NCBI RefSeq assembly: GCF_017874615.1
Contig: NZ_JAGIKV010000004.1
Location: forward strand, 62,001 to 126,000
Length of the DNA: 64,000 nucleotides
Direction of reading: 5' to 3'
Source: Paenibacillus xylanexedens
Lineage (GTDB): Bacteria; Bacillota; Bacilli; Paenibacillales; Paenibacillaceae
The notes beneath the pieces were generated by a model that was not told the origin of the DNA, did not search any database, and saw only the letters and a program-made list of their open reading frames with translations. Both the position numbers and the translations under genes were made by a program. This document shows positions 47,810 to 55,854 of the stretch, piece after piece; position 1 is the first letter of the stretch, and each line of letters opens with the position of its first letter.

Positions 47810-48361
47810 TTATTCAAAAAGAGTGAGTTTGTCCTTAGCTGGTGTGCGTTCTTTGGCAGAAGGAATAACATCAGGATATCCCATATAAATCATGCCTACA
47901 ATCTTCTCTCCCGCCTCTATTCCCAGCGGTTTGCGGAATTTGGGAGCGTACAAGAATGGCTTGGTCACCCAGAACGTTCCAATGTCTTCACTCCAGGCTG
48001 CAAGCATAAAGTTCTGAACCAATGCACTGACCGCAGCGAAGTCTTCGTCCCAAATATTCTGTCTTGGATCTTCTTCCAGCACGACAAGCATAACGGATGG
48101 AACTTGCATAATATTGGCTGAGAATTTATTGTCTTCTCCCATTTCTGCGTCAATAGCCTCAGCCAGGTTCTTCCGTCCATTCCCGGTAAACAACAAAAAT
48201 CTCCAAGGTTCACGCAGTTTATGGTTAGGAGCCCAGACTGCGGTGTCCAGCAATTCTATAATCTGCTGTGTAGGAACAGCTTCTTTTTTGAATTTTTTCA
48301 CCGTACGACGGTTTTGAATCGCATTTCTGACTTCATTTGTTGTTTTCGTAGCTTTACTCAT
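47810..48361 (-). CDS. NAD(P)H-dependent nitroreductase family protein
   Basis: FMN-dependent oxidoreductase of about 183 residues; substrate unknown. Family features: RNAIQNRRTVKKFKKEAVP (FMN phosphate contact), APNHKLREPWRFLLFTG, and GEKIVGMIYMGYPDVIPSAK near the C-terminus. The ATG at 48361 has GGGAGG upstream; a longer frame to 48448 has no site. The gene stands alone with its own terminator. Confidence 0.85.
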   Translation of the reverse strand: MSKATKTTNEVRNAIQNRRTVKKFKKEAVPTQQIIELLDTAVWAPNHKLREPWRFLLFTGNGRKNLAEAIDAEMGEDNKFSANIMQVPSVMLVVLEEDPRQNIWDEDFAAVSALVQNFMLAAWSEDIGTFWVTKPFLYAPKFRKPLGIEAGEKIVGMIYMGYPDVIPSAKERTPAKDKLTLFE

Positions 48362-48545
48362 CGGCCGTACCTCCCTGTTTATAAAATCATTTGCAACCGC
48401 AATAGTGATTCGCAGCCTTGTACATTCAATATAAATTCTTTGTGACATAAAAAAATACCAGTTTACCTTCTTGATTATACACCCATCTGATCACGAGATT
48501 CAAAGGGGCGGCAGAGATCATTACCGTTAAGGTCATTACGAACAG

Positions 48546-48604
48546 AAAAGACGACTCTGAATCTTGATTCACCACGAGGGATCATAAAGTCAGAACCGTC
48601 TTTT
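48546..48604 (-). terminator. Weak possible terminator downstream of the secreted multi-domain gene
   Basis: AAAAGACG plus CTGA pair with TCAG plus CGTCTTTT across a long 35-45-base loop; TTTTCTG follows on the minus strand. The long loop makes the call uncertain. Confidence 0.3.
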
Positions 48605-48644
48605 ATTCTCATGTTATTGATTCACCTATCATATCAACGAGTAA

Positions 48645-49841
48645 TCAATCGTCGTAACTCTCCCCTTCAAACGTGCCATTACCTTCAAATGTGCCATTAA
48701 CAAAATCCATTTTGTTGTACTTCTCCTGGTTACCTGCAACATCTGTACTATAGTACTCTACCACCTTGACATCAGGGGCATAAAACTTGACGGGTCCTTC
48801 ATAGTTCTTCCATTCTCCCCCATTGATTCGATATTGCGTTGTTTTTACGCCCGAACCTTTGACTTCGTCTGTTGCCTGAAGTCTGAATGTAAATCCTTTG
48901 ATGTATATTTTCCCGTTCACAGTATCTGTAATAGGAACTAATCTGTACTTGGTTACTGGAGGTGTAATATCTGCATCTTTCTTAAGTACGATATTAAACG
49001 TATTATGATCTCCTTTTACAAGAGTAACGCTCAGGCTCGTTTTTAAATATCCTGTTGCTTCTCCCGTTATCGTTCTAGCTCCTGTTGGTACGCGCTTTAT
49101 TAAATAGTTGCCTTGAGCGTCTGTTGTTGCCGAACCTCCAGCATTAACTTTAGCCCCACTTACTGGATTGCCCGACTCATCTACAACTTTTCCCCGCACG
49201 TGTGCCGCCTCTGCCAAAACAACATCCACTCTCAAGGTTCCTCCCTCACGGACACTCAAGCGATCCTGTTCATATAACATATAATCATCGGCATCTACCC
49301 ATATTGCAATGTTCGGATTATAGGCGTAATCAATTCCTGTAACCGCATATCGACCTTGCTGATCAGTTTTCACTATACGATCAAAGACACTTGTTACTTT
49401 TATACGAGCATCTGGAACAGGTCTGCCTGCCTGATCTTTGACTGTTCCTACAATCGTGATGGGCTCATAAATATGAAAATCAAGCTGTATTTGCTCTCCA
49501 CCGGACAATCCGTAGGAGCCATAGTGTCTGTACGTCACATAACCCTCTGCTTCAATTACAAAAGTAATGTCCGTATTGTCTTCAACGGACTCTATAATAC
49601 GATACCGTCCATTCCCATCCGTCTTCACGCTTTTCTCTGACGTATCCCCACGATAATTAAGCCAATACTTGACAGTAGCGTCCTTGACAGGTAATCCCTG
49701 ACGATCAATAACTTTACCTGATACACTTGCCTGGTTAGACGGATCGGCTGCATAAGAAACTCCGGAATACATGATTCCAAACAAAATGAAACATAAAGAT
49801 AGTGTGCTTAGTCGAATGATCCATTTGATACTTGTCTGCAT
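48645..49841 (-). CDS. Secreted protein with carboxypeptidase-regulatory-like repeats and OmpL47-type domain
   Basis: The 398-residue precursor has a signal peptide (about residues 1-33, ending SYAA). Three tandem carboxypeptidase regulatory-like beta domains follow (GKVIDRQGLPVKDATVKYWL; GTVKDQAGRPVPDARIKVTS; GKVVDESGNPVSGAKVNAGG, each with a TDxxGxYxI strand), then an OmpL47/Ig-like segment with VKTTQYRINGGEWKNYEGPV and YYSTDVAGNQEKY. The tail repeats NGTFEG twice. The ATG at 49841 is preceded by GTGAG-rich sequence. It is probably exported and displayed on the surface or matrix; partner unknown. It lies 60 bases after the small peptide gene. Confidence 0.8.
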   Translation of the reverse strand: MQTSIKWIIRLSTLSLCFILFGIMYSGVSYAADPSNQASVSGKVIDRQGLPVKDATVKYWLNYRGDTSEKSVKTDGNGRYRIIESVEDNTDITFVIEAEGYVTYRHYGSYGLSGGEQIQLDFHIYEPITIVGTVKDQAGRPVPDARIKVTSVFDRIVKTDQQGRYAVTGIDYAYNPNIAIWVDADDYMLYEQDRLSVREGGTLRVDVVLAEAAHVRGKVVDESGNPVSGAKVNAGGSATTDAQGNYLIKRVPTGARTITGEATGYLKTSLSVTLVKGDHNTFNIVLKKDADITPPVTKYRLVPITDTVNGKIYIKGFTFRLQATDEVKGSGVKTTQYRINGGEWKNYEGPVKFYAPDVKVVEYYSTDVAGNQEKYNKMDFVNGTFEGNGTFEGESYDD

Positions 49842-49901
49842 CTTCTCACTACACCTCACCATTTATTTTATTGATCAAACATTCCTCTTTAGCCTCTTAA
49901 A

Positions 49902-50063
49902 TTAACTGACCATAAGTTCAAGCTTCCAGAATTCTCCGTCCCAAACATATTGCCAAATCCCCTGTCCACCGTTCATGGTCTCGCTGATATCCAGCACTTC
50001 CATTCGAGGGCACTCCCATACTTGTTTTACTGTGTTGTTCGAAGTATTCTGAAACTCTTTCAT
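49902..50063 (-). CDS. Orphan precursor peptide with paeninodin-type lasso-peptide leader
   Basis: The 53-residue peptide has an N-terminal leader with the Bacillales lasso-peptide pattern: W16, P19, EVLDI at 22-26, and T29-M30, where Thr is at the conserved -2 position. The putative core is residues 31-53, beginning NGGQGIWQYVWDGEF. Canonical lasso cores need Asp/Glu at core position 7, 8 or 9; here the first acid is at core position 12, so a standard ring is not possible from N31. A start two to five residues later could bring Asp42 to position 8 or so. No cyclase, leader peptidase or PqqD-like gene is nearby. The ATG at 50063 has GGTGGG upstream; the frame extends to 50192 but without a site. 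Confidence 0.65.
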   Translation of the reverse strand: MKEFQNTSNNTVKQVWECPRMEVLDISETMNGGQGIWQYVWDGEFWKLELMVS

Positions 50064-50114
50064 AAATCCCACCAACCTCTCTTTAAATTTCAACTTTCTT
50101 AGTTTATTACAAAT

Positions 50115-50129
50115 GATACATTTTGTATC
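50115..50129. promoter_or_regulatory. Operator-like palindrome GATACATTTTGTATC
   Basis: Five-base arms GATAC/GTATC around a five-base centre, embedding TACA-TTT-TGTA. It lies 52 bases upstream of the precursor peptide start. TACA/TGTA half-sites are typical of BlaI/MecI and CopY-type repressors, but the regulator is unknown. Confidence 0.5.
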
Positions 50130-50201
50130 TATAAATTTCTGAAATAAAATGATTTTATTATTGATGCTCTGTCCTCTGTTTGGTGATTTCATAGTTAAAT
50201 C

Positions 50202-50242
50202 AAAAAAGCCGCAACTCCTGTATAAATAGGAACTACGACTTT
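50202..50242 (-). terminator. Terminator of the rnhB-ylqG-ylqH-yraN operon
   Basis: A 12-bp stem with several G-U pairs (GTCGTAGTTCCT with AGGAGTTGCGGC) and an eight-base loop is followed by TTTTTTG on the minus strand. It lies about 140 bases past the yraN stop. Confidence 0.7.
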
Positions 50243-50336
50243 AGTATATTAACTAATTTCAAACTAAAACGAATGCAAAGATAAGACATAATTAAACTTG
50301 TACTTCGAAATAACTGATCGACTCACATTAAATAAA

Positions 50337-50351
50337 GATACATTTCGTATC
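50337..50351. promoter_or_regulatory. Second operator-like palindrome GATACATTTCGTATC
   Basis: Same arms and same spacing as the palindrome at 50115-50129, differing at one central base; the centres are 222 bases apart. It lies 33 bases downstream of the yraN stop and about 270 bases upstream of the peptide gene. Confidence 0.5.
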
Positions 50352-50383
50352 ACTCATTACAGTAATAACTTTGAGTATCATGC

Positions 50384-50782
50384 TTAAAAAGCATTAACAA
50401 TATGATTCACAGAGACAATCTCTCCTGCTTGATCAAGCATTACGGCAATTACATCAAAACGGATCTGAAGTTCCGTCTCTCCCGTCATTTGCAAATATAC
50501 GGATGCGGTTGAACGTACCTGCTGCATTTTACGCATATCAACCGATTCCTGAGGTGTACCGTACTGAGCGGCTCCACTTCTGCTTCTTACTTCCACAAAG
50601 ACAATCAGGCCCTCGCAGGAAGCAATGATGTCAATCTCACCGCTACGGCAACGCCAGTTCTGTCTAATGATCCGATAATCGTGCTCTCGCAACCATTGAC
50701 AAGCAGCCTCTTCACCTAATCGGCCTTTCTGCTGTCGTGTGAGCTTTAATCCTGGCTCCTGACCCAATCTACGTTCTACCAT
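50384..50782 (-). CDS. yraN: YraN/UPF0102 nuclease-like protein
   Basis: A 132-residue protein of the UPF0102 group with an Endonuclease/Holliday-junction-resolvase-like fold. It has KGRLGEEAACQWLREHDYRI, the catalytic-type acidic residues in RSGEIDIIASCEGLIVFVEV and QEIQIRF-like RFDVIAV end. Function is uncertain in Gram-positives. The ATG at 50782 overlaps the ylqH end by seven bases. Confidence 0.85.
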   Translation of the reverse strand: MVERRLGQEPGLKLTRQQKGRLGEEAACQWLREHDYRIIRQNWRCRSGEIDIIASCEGLIVFVEVRSRSGAAQYGTPQESVDMRKMQQVRSTASVYLQMTGETELQIRFDVIAVMLDQAGEIVSVNHIVNAF

Positions 50783-51087
50783 GACTCATTTTCCTCACGT
50801 CCTGAGGCCATTCGATCTGCACGGTAGACATACGTTAGCACCTCTGCGACCAGTTGATACAGCTCAGCTGGAATCTGTTCATCCAGATCCAACTTGGAGA
50901 GCACCTCCACAAGTGCTGCATCCTCCTGAACAGCTACCCCATTTTCTCTGGCTTTATCCAGAATGGCTTCTGCCACTTTGCCGCGCCCCTTGGCTACAAC
51001 AACAGGTGCTTCGCTTTCTCCAGGGACATATTTCAGGGCAACCGCCTTTTTGGAAAGCAGGTCCGGTTGTGACGACTCGTCTTTCAT
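50776..51087 (-). CDS. ylqH: FlhB C-terminal-domain-like protein (YlqH)
   Basis: The 103-residue protein matches the part of FlhB that follows the cleavage site: AVALKYVPGESEAPVVVAKG, then AEAILDKARENGVAVQEDAA and IPAELYQLVAEVLTYVYRAD. The NPTH cleavage motif and membrane helices are absent. It overlaps ylqG (ATGA) and yraN. B. subtilis ylqH is orthologous by position. It may compete with or mimic FlhB in export control; that is inference. Confidence 0.88.
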   Translation of the reverse strand: MKDESSQPDLLSKKAVALKYVPGESEAPVVVAKGRGKVAEAILDKARENGVAVQEDAALVEVLSKLDLDEQIPAELYQLVAEVLTYVYRADRMASGREENESW

Positions 51088-53144
51088 ACCTTCAAGTCCA
51101 CCCCTTTGTATCGTTCAGGACTATAGTCCGAGGCCCTCGTTTTTCGTTCCGCGCCCGGCTCCTGGCCCGCAGGCCACGGTTCCGCCTTGAAGGTCAGCAG
51201 TTGATAGCCCAGCTTGTCCAATGCCTGATGGATTACCTCTCGTCCACTCTCCAGGAGCGGTCCCATTCCTTCGCGATCATTCAATACACGCAGACTGACA
51301 ATGTTATTAACCACATGGACATCTACCAGTGTGGGCCCAAGACTTTTCATGTCCAGATCAAACCATAGCCGGCAATTGGAGGCATCCAGTTCCCCACGTT
51401 GACCTCTGCGAGACTGAATCTGAACAGACGCCGTTTCTTCCCCGTCCGGTCCAGTGATCGGAATAAACCAGTGCATCTGTGCAAATGTAGCACTGCGATC
51501 TGTTGTTAGCAATAACTGCTGACCTGTCAGATATTGCACCGCCTGTCCGGCGGCATCCTTAAGCGCCGCCGGTGCACCTTCGCTGCTGGCAAGCTGAAGC
51601 AGCAAGCCCTTCAGCGTGTCCGCATTTGCCGGACTCGCCACATCCCCCACGCGCGGCTGCACTGCCGCGCCGTGAACGGCCTGCTGCTCGTGCTCCGCAC
51701 CGAGCAGCTTCAGCACGCGCCCCACCCACGGGTCCCCCTCGTGGGTGACAGGCGCGGGCACTGCCGCAGCTCCCGCAGGTGCTGTGGCACTACCGCCAGC
51801 CGGCGGCGCATCAGCGCCGGCTGGCAACGGCTGCGGCACGCCTCCGGCAGCCGCAGCCGCCTGGCCGCCCTGCGATGCAGGGGCGGCCTGTGCTGCCGCA
51901 CCAGGCTGTGCCGGTGCGGCAGTGGACGCGCTGCGCAGGGCGTCCAGCAGCGCCAGCAGCTTGGGCGCCAGCTGCGCTGCCGTAGGCGCTGCTGGCGCCG
52001 CCTGGCCTGCTGCGGACGATGTCCCCGCAGCAGCAGGCGTTTCAGCGCGGCCGTCAGTCCGCCCGGCCGCGCCTGTTTCAGGCTGGCCTGCACTTGCACG
52101 GCCAGCCACAGATTCTGCTGCCGCCCCCGGTGTACCCGGGCGGCTCCCAGCTTGCCCCGCGTCAGCCCCGCGCGGGCTCTCGCCAGGTATTCCGGTTCCA
52201 GACGGAATACCCCCACCCCCTCCTTTGCCAGCCGTTTCAACGTTGCTTACAACTGCCTTGGCCCCGGCTTCAGCATTTCCTGTGCCTCCGCCGGTCTGCA
52301 CGTTTCCTTTCACCGCAGTACCTGCATCCTCTGCCCCGCCATCCGTCATGGATATAGATCCTGCCAATGCCGCTTGTCCTTGTTGCGTTGACAAAGCAGG
52401 CGTTCCGGTTCCAGTCACCTGACGACCATTGCCTGATGCAGCCAATCCTTCTTCCGTCTGTGAAGCATTCGGTACAACAGGTGCGCCAGCCACGACTGCT
52501 GGTTTCAACGTTGCAGATTGTTCTCCAGACAATACCGGTTTACCTGTTGTTTGAGTAAGCATCGTTTCCAACTGGTCAGCCAACCCGCTTAACAACTGGT
52601 GCAGAGGGGGGCCAAACACCGTCTGGTGTAATCCTTTTACTGTTTCCGCCGTAACCGGAAGGCCACGCTGAAAAGCAATCCCTGTCGCCTGCACCCATTC
52701 TTCCACAGGGACCTGTGCAGGTTTAGCTGTCATCATATTCTGGACCATAGCCACATTATCCTTCGTGAGCGGCACTCCGCTACGCTGCATGGCAAGTAAC
52801 AGTTCCCGGTTCCCTTTTGTATCCGGCAGTCCCACATCCTTAAGCAGGTTGTTCAGCGAAGCTTGTGGCAGCTCTGCGAGTGTTCCCGACATAGGTTTCA
52901 TTACCGTTATGCCATTTTCACCTGGAGGCTGTACTTGAAGCAACGTGGTCTCACCCGGACGGAGTGGAGTCTCCAACTTGGCGCGCACTTGCACACCTTG
53001 AATCTGCAGAACTGCTTCTCCCCCATCATCGGATACACTAACGACGGAGCCACGAACCACCTGACCTTCCTTTAATTCAAGCGGTTTGGCATTGCCGGGC
53101 TTACTATCTCCCATTAACCCCTTTATCATGGAACCGATATTCAA
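51084..53144 (-). CDS. ylqG: FliK-like protein YlqG with long Ala/Pro/Gly-rich centre
   Basis: 686 residues. N-terminal domain (about 1-90) with LELKEGQVVRGSVVSVSDDG and LRPGETTLLQVQPPG; a helical segment; a GC-rich low-complexity region of Ala, Pro, Gly, Gln and Ser (about residues 310-530); and a C-terminal domain with RLWFDLDMKSLGPTLVDVHV then LRVLND and VIHQALDKLGYQLLTFKAEP, which follows the pattern of the FliK C-terminal domain. The TTG at 53144 has GGAGG nine bases upstream; a longer frame to 53306 has no site. It pairs with the FlhB-like ylqH. Confidence 0.82.
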   Translation of the reverse strand: MNIGSMIKGLMGDSKPGNAKPLELKEGQVVRGSVVSVSDDGGEAVLQIQGVQVRAKLETPLRPGETTLLQVQPPGENGITVMKPMSGTLAELPQASLNNLLKDVGLPDTKGNRELLLAMQRSGVPLTKDNVAMVQNMMTAKPAQVPVEEWVQATGIAFQRGLPVTAETVKGLHQTVFGPPLHQLLSGLADQLETMLTQTTGKPVLSGEQSATLKPAVVAGAPVVPNASQTEEGLAASGNGRQVTGTGTPALSTQQGQAALAGSISMTDGGAEDAGTAVKGNVQTGGGTGNAEAGAKAVVSNVETAGKGGGGGIPSGTGIPGESPRGADAGQAGSRPGTPGAAAESVAGRASAGQPETGAAGRTDGRAETPAAAGTSSAAGQAAPAAPTAAQLAPKLLALLDALRSASTAAPAQPGAAAQAAPASQGGQAAAAAGGVPQPLPAGADAPPAGGSATAPAGAAAVPAPVTHEGDPWVGRVLKLLGAEHEQQAVHGAAVQPRVGDVASPANADTLKGLLLQLASSEGAPAALKDAAGQAVQYLTGQQLLLTTDRSATFAQMHWFIPITGPDGEETASVQIQSRRGQRGELDASNCRLWFDLDMKSLGPTLVDVHVVNNIVSLRVLNDREGMGPLLESGREVIHQALDKLGYQLLTFKAEPWPAGQEPGAERKTRASDYSPERYKGVDLKV

Positions 53145-53175
53145 ATCTCTCCCCCTCCTTTCTTCAAACCTGTGT

Positions 53176-53877
53176 TTAAAACAAAGATTGCTGCTCTCCA
53201 AGCAGGTTGCCCAGAAAACTGCGCCGATGCATCGGGGTTGCCCCCAATGCCATAATTTGCTCCCGATGAACTTTTGTTGCATATCCTTTATGTATCGACA
53301 AACCATATTCCGGATATAATGTATCCCATTCTTCCTTACACAGCCGATCTCGTGTTACCTTGGCAATAATAGATGCCGCTGCGATCGATTGACTATTAGC
53401 ATCACCTTTAATGATGGACAGTTGAGGTACATTCACATCCACCTTCTCGGCATCCACCAGCATATAATCAGGAGTTTCTCCCAATGCTTCAACCGCACGT
53501 TTCATCGCAAGTCTCGCAGCCTGCTTGATGTTAAGCCTATCAATTGTCTCTGCATCCGCGTACCCGATACCTACCGCCAGCGCTTTTTCCATGATGATGT
53601 CATATAATGCATCACGTTTTTTCTCCGTTAATTTCTTGGAGTCATTCACACCTTCCAGCATGAGATCCTTCGGTAAAATAACCGCCGCTGCGACAACATC
53701 CCCAAACAAACAGCCCCGTCCCACCTCATCAATACCAGCAATACGTTCAAATCCACTGTCCCAATACTCCCGCTCGTAGAGCAACAGGTCTCGAGGTTCA
53801 CTGGCTTCTTTTTTCTTCTTTGGTCCAATCGGGGTATCCAGGAGATTCAACCCGATCTCTTCATTATTTTCAACCAT
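53176..53877 (-). CDS. rnhB: Ribonuclease HII
   Basis: Removes RNA from RNA-DNA hybrids, including single ribonucleotides. About 233 residues with the catalytic motif AGIDEVGRGCLFGDVVAAAV, the DSKKLTEKKRD segment and the conserved LVDAEKVDVNVPQLSIIKGD. The ATG at 53877 has AGAGGAG nine bases upstream; the ATG three codons earlier directly abuts that site. It heads the rnhB-ylqG-ylqH-yraN operon. Confidence 0.95.
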   Translation of the reverse strand: MVENNEEIGLNLLDTPIGPKKKKEASEPRDLLLYEREYWDSGFERIAGIDEVGRGCLFGDVVAAAVILPKDLMLEGVNDSKKLTEKKRDALYDIIMEKALAVGIGYADAETIDRLNIKQAARLAMKRAVEALGETPDYMLVDAEKVDVNVPQLSIIKGDANSQSIAAASIIAKVTRDRLCKEEWDTLYPEYGLSIHKGYATKVHREQIMALGATPMHRRSFLGNLLGEQQSLF

Positions 53878-54339
53878 AACGCTCATCTCCTCTACCCACG
53901 CTTTTTCAGCATGCGTATCACTTACAACATTTTATAATATAGACGTAGATACTCTGTCTTTTGTTCTGTACAGCCTGTCTCTCTCAGCAAAACTTTTCCT
54001 TGAGATTTACAATATAAAGATAGTGATGTCTTCATTTATCGGTATTTGATGGTTTAAATTGAATATATCAGACCTCGTCTAATTTAAATTGCACCACCAT
54101 TTATCATAGCACGATTTAGATGCACCTGATATATAGGTCAGCCAATTCCATAAAGCGTACTGTTCTTCAAACCTCTTCCATTTTATCGTTTTCGACGTAT
54201 GTTCCAGCTCTACTTCCGCGTTTGTATACACAAAAAACGACCGCTCCCGGTAATCCGGTAACGGCCGCTTCTTTCGGCACTTGTATATATGAAATGAACA
54301 GATAAAGATAATGATCTCCATCGTGTAGAGTCCATTTTT
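53878..54339. other. 462-bp gap between rbgA and rnhB
   Basis: AT-rich, without a credible gene. The rbgA terminator is at 54232-54270. The rnhB promoter must be here; only a weak -10 (TATTAT around 53930) is visible. An 80-codon frame at 54079-54321 spans the terminator and is not believed. Confidence 0.6.
54232..54270 (-). terminator. Terminator after rbgA
   Basis: On the minus strand CGGCCG and CCGG pair with CCGG and CGGTCG around an ATTA loop, followed by TTTTTTG. Confidence 0.75.
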
Positions 54340-55203
54340 TTAATAGGGAGCTTCCATAGAGAAACGTCCCATTTTACCCGCTCGCAGTTCACGCAGAAAT
54401 GCTCGTGATGCCTTTTCCAGATCAATACGTCCACCGCTTACAATGCAACCACGTATACGGCCGACTTGTTCCATAATCGCAATAACACTGTCTGAATCAT
54501 CTGCATCCTTGGAGAACTCCTGAAGTCCGTATCTCTCTTCCAAAGCGCCCCAGTAATAACGCATCAGGTAACTAATTCCAAAAAAGGCGATATCCTCTGC
54601 ATTCAGAATTTCCTCTTTGATCGCACCAGTTACGGCAAGACGATAACCTACATTTTGATCTTCGAACTTAGGCCAAAGAATACCTGGAGTATCCAATAAC
54701 TCCATTTCTTTGCCTACCTTGATCCACTGTTGCCCCTTCGTCACACCAGGACGATCTCCTGTTAACGCAATACTCCGTCCAGCCAGTCGGTTAATCAGTG
54801 TTGATTTACCTACATTGGGAATCCCTACGATCAACCCGCGAACCGCCCGAGGATTAATCCCTTTAGCAATTTGACGGTCAATTTTTTCTTTAAGAAGAAG
54901 CTTGGCCTGCACGGGAATATCTTTAACATTGGTTCCCGTCGAAGCATCTACAGGAAAAGCGGTAATTCCTTCTTTTTTGAAATATTCAATCCATTCTTGC
55001 GTCACTTTTGCATCTGCCAAATCCGATTTGTTCAACAAAATCATCCGGGGTTTATCCAGCAATATTTCGTCAATCATTGGATTACGGCTGGAGACAGGCA
55101 GACGGGCATCCAATAGTTCGATGACCACGTCGATGAGCTTTAACTTATCCTGAATCTGGCGTCTGGCTCGAGTCATATGACCTGGAAACCATTGTATCGT
55201 CAA
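54340..55203 (-). CDS. rbgA: Ribosome biogenesis GTPase RbgA (YlqF)
   Basis: Circularly permuted GTPase needed for late 50S assembly. Motif order G4 (NKSDL near residue 58), G1 ([16 protein letters not shown] near 127), G3 (DTPGI near 177), then a C-terminal helical domain. 287 residues. TTG start with GAGGTG. It follows lepB by 30 bases. Confidence 0.96.
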   Translation of the reverse strand: MTIQWFPGHMTRARRQIQDKLKLIDVVIELLDARLPVSSRNPMIDEILLDKPRMILLNKSDLADAKVTQEWIEYFKKEGITAFPVDASTGTNVKDIPVQAKLLLKEKIDRQIAKGINPRAVRGLIVGIPNVGKSTLINRLAGRSIALTGDRPGVTKGQQWIKVGKEMELLDTPGILWPKFEDQNVGYRLAVTGAIKEEILNAEDIAFFGISYLMRYYWGALEERYGLQEFSKDADDSDSVIAIMEQVGRIRGCIVSGGRIDLEKASRAFLRELRAGKMGRFSMEAPY

Positions 55204-55233
55204 CTTGTCTTCACCTCATTATTCACTTCAATT

Positions 55234-55854
55234 TCAGTGGTTGATCCACTTAATCTCACCGATCGGCCAGAAAATCACATCTGCACGACCAATAATATCT
55301 TTTAACGAAACATAACCGATCATACGGCTGTCTGTACTATTTGGACGGTTGTCTCCCATTACAAACACATGACCTGCCGGCACTTTGCCATCAGGGAACT
55401 GTTCATTCGGGAAATCCTTCACGTTATAGGTTCCACCATTTGCTTCAGCTGCATCAATGGCTCCTTGAATATACGTTTCATCAACCTTTTTACCGTTAAC
55501 CATCACGGTATCATCTTGAACCTCAACGGTATCACCTTCTACAGCAATAACACGTTTAATGAAATCTCGACCTTCGGTTGGTACGTGGAAGACGATAACT
55601 TCACCGCGCTTCGGTTCTCTGATATCATATAAGATTTCGTTGACGATCACACGTTCACCCGTTTCAAAGTTCGGCTGCATGGACGGACCGTCCACAACAA
55701 ACGGTTTGAAGAGCAACCACCGAATGAGAATGACGAGAACTAATGCGATAACAATGGCTTTAAGCCATTCAACAATTTCATTTTTAGCTTTTTTGGATCG
55801 ACTGTCTTTCTCTTCGGCAGGATTGCCCCGGTCATGTTGAACTTCTTGTTCCAT
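55234..55854 (-). CDS. lepB: Type I signal peptidase
   Basis: Cleaves signal peptides of secreted proteins at the membrane. 206 residues: charged cytoplasmic start, one membrane helix (about 31-48), catalytic Ser58 (VVDGPSMQPNFE) and Lys100 (RDFIKRVIAVEGDTVEV), and the GDNRPNSTDSR box. ATG with AGAGAGGA. It lies between rplS and rbgA as in B. subtilis-type clusters. Confidence 0.96.
   Translation of the reverse strand: MEQEVQHDRGNPAEEKDSRSKKAKNEIVEWLKAIVIALVLVILIRWLLFKPFVVDGPSMQPNFETGERVIVNEILYDIREPKRGEVIVFHVPTEGRDFIKRVIAVEGDTVEVQDDTVMVNGKKVDETYIQGAIDAAEANGGTYNVKDFPNEQFPDGKVPAGHVFVMGDNRPNSTDSRMIGYVSLKDIIGRADVIFWPIGEIKWINH

Larger units (their letters stand above)
50064..50383. other. 320-bp intergenic region upstream of the precursor peptide gene
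   Basis: No gene seen. It contains two near-identical palindromes (50115-50129 and 50337-50351) and the yraN terminator (50202-50242) between them. No convincing -35/-10 pair was found for the peptide gene. Confidence 0.6.

Noticed and set aside
50064..50192. 43-codon N-terminal extension of the precursor peptide
   Set aside because: No ribosome site at the outer ATG, Lys/Asn/Ile-rich AT-driven sequence, and it crosses the palindrome at 50115-50129; the inner ATG at 50063 fits a RiPP precursor.
51534..52422. Plus-strand frames of 225-285 codons opposite the centre of ylqG
   Set aside because: They arise from GC-rich low-complexity DNA where stop codons are rare; products are Ala/Arg/Cys-rich and have no start signals.
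54079..54321. 80-codon frame between rnhB and rbgA
   Set aside because: It runs through the rbgA terminator, has no ribosome site and no family resemblance.
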